Source: Melioribacteraceae bacterium (GTDB taxonomy: Bacteria; Bacteroidota; Ignavibacteria; Ignavibacteriales; Melioribacteraceae). From it: DNA of 14,662 nt. The stretch is taken from contig JALNXG010000080.1 of NCBI GenBank assembly GCA_023230485.1, positions 1 to 14,662 on the forward strand. Direction: 5' to 3'. Of this stretch, positions 14,540 through 14,662 are shown in pieces. The number at the start of each line of letters is the position of its first letter. The stretch's first letter is position 1. A program made the translations under genes and the position numbers. The notes beneath the pieces were generated by a model. It did not search any database and was not told the origin of the DNA. It saw only the letters and a program-made list of their open reading frames with translations.

Positions 14540-14662
14540 GTACTAATCGCACTATACTAGAATTGAAACTTACTAACAATATACTCGGCGCTAGCATTAT
14601 AACCGTACTAATCGCACTATACTAGAATTGAAACTTTTCAATTGATAAGAATACAGGTTCCA
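14540..14662 (+). CRISPR. CRISPR array, leader end, continues past the window
   Basis: Two identical 30-bp repeats lie at 14540-14569 and 14605-14634, starting GTACTAATCGCACTATACTA and ending GAATTGAAAC. They are separated by a 35-bp spacer (14570-14604), and a second spacer (14635-14662, 28 bp seen) is cut by the window edge. Period is 65 bp. Bases next to the repeats also agree by chance (one C before, TT after), so the boundaries rest on the 30-nt length and ATTGAAAC end usual for type I-B. Cas6 cleavage 8 nt before each spacer would give crRNAs with the 5' handle AUUGAAAC. The repeat has little self-complementarity. With cas2 and the leader directly upstream, this is the array that the cas operon feeds. 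The number of spacers cannot be seen. Confidence 0.95.

Overview
The window is AT-rich and tightly packed, with every supported gene on the + strand. It suggests a Gram-negative bacterium near the Bacteroidota/Ignavibacteria/Chlorobi group. The reasons are an LptE lipoprotein, a GT9 heptosyltransferase-type enzyme, a DUF3108 exported protein and a SPOR protein in one cluster, together with low-GC codon use and clear GGAG-type ribosome binding sites. The taxonomic placement is inference; there is no rRNA gene here.

Region 1 (about 1-5954) is a chromosomal cell-envelope cluster. In order it holds the 3' part of a SPOR-domain gene, a sigma-54-type AAA+ activator with no receiver domain, lptE, a membrane GT2 glycosyltransferase, a TPR protein, a GT9 glycosyltransferase and a DUF3108 protein. 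Most junctions overlap or are separated by a few bases, so this reads as one transcription unit devoted to outer-membrane or surface-glycan assembly. Two starts were moved inward (lptE to 1577, DUF3108 to 5184), because each then begins with a proper signal peptide.

Region 2 (5955-6439) is non-coding. It holds a GC-rich hairpin, a pyrimidine-rich stretch in which GCAC/GCTC-like words recur about every 10 bp (6093-6250), a perfect 19-bp palindrome (6256-6274), and an exact TATAAT box (6348-6353) followed by a short A/T hairpin. These last elements look like the control region of the cas operon. The 10-bp phased repeat is the least explained structure in the window.

Region 3 (6440-14662) is a complete CRISPR-Cas operon of type I-B, Tneap/Cst lineage: cas6, cas8 (Cst1, two CxxC pairs), cas7 (Cst2/DevR), cas5t, cas3 (HD plus helicase), cas4, cas1 and cas2. 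A 110-bp leader and the first two 30-bp repeats of an array follow, and the array runs off the window. Cas6 processes the array transcript, leaving an ATTGAAAC 5' handle. Cas8, Cas7 and Cas5 form Cascade around the crRNA, Cas3 is recruited to degrade DNA, and Cas4-Cas1-Cas2 acquire new spacers. Two more starts were moved: cas3 to ATG 10345 and cas4 to TTG 12581, each after a better-placed Shine-Dalgarno sequence.

I do not see a wholly new system. The CRISPR-Cas genes are a recognised type. The points worth pursuing are the phased repeat and palindrome upstream of cas6, a strongly acidic insertion in Cas1, a Ser where Cas4 proteins usually have His, and two inverted repeats in the leader, one ending 2 nt from the first repeat.
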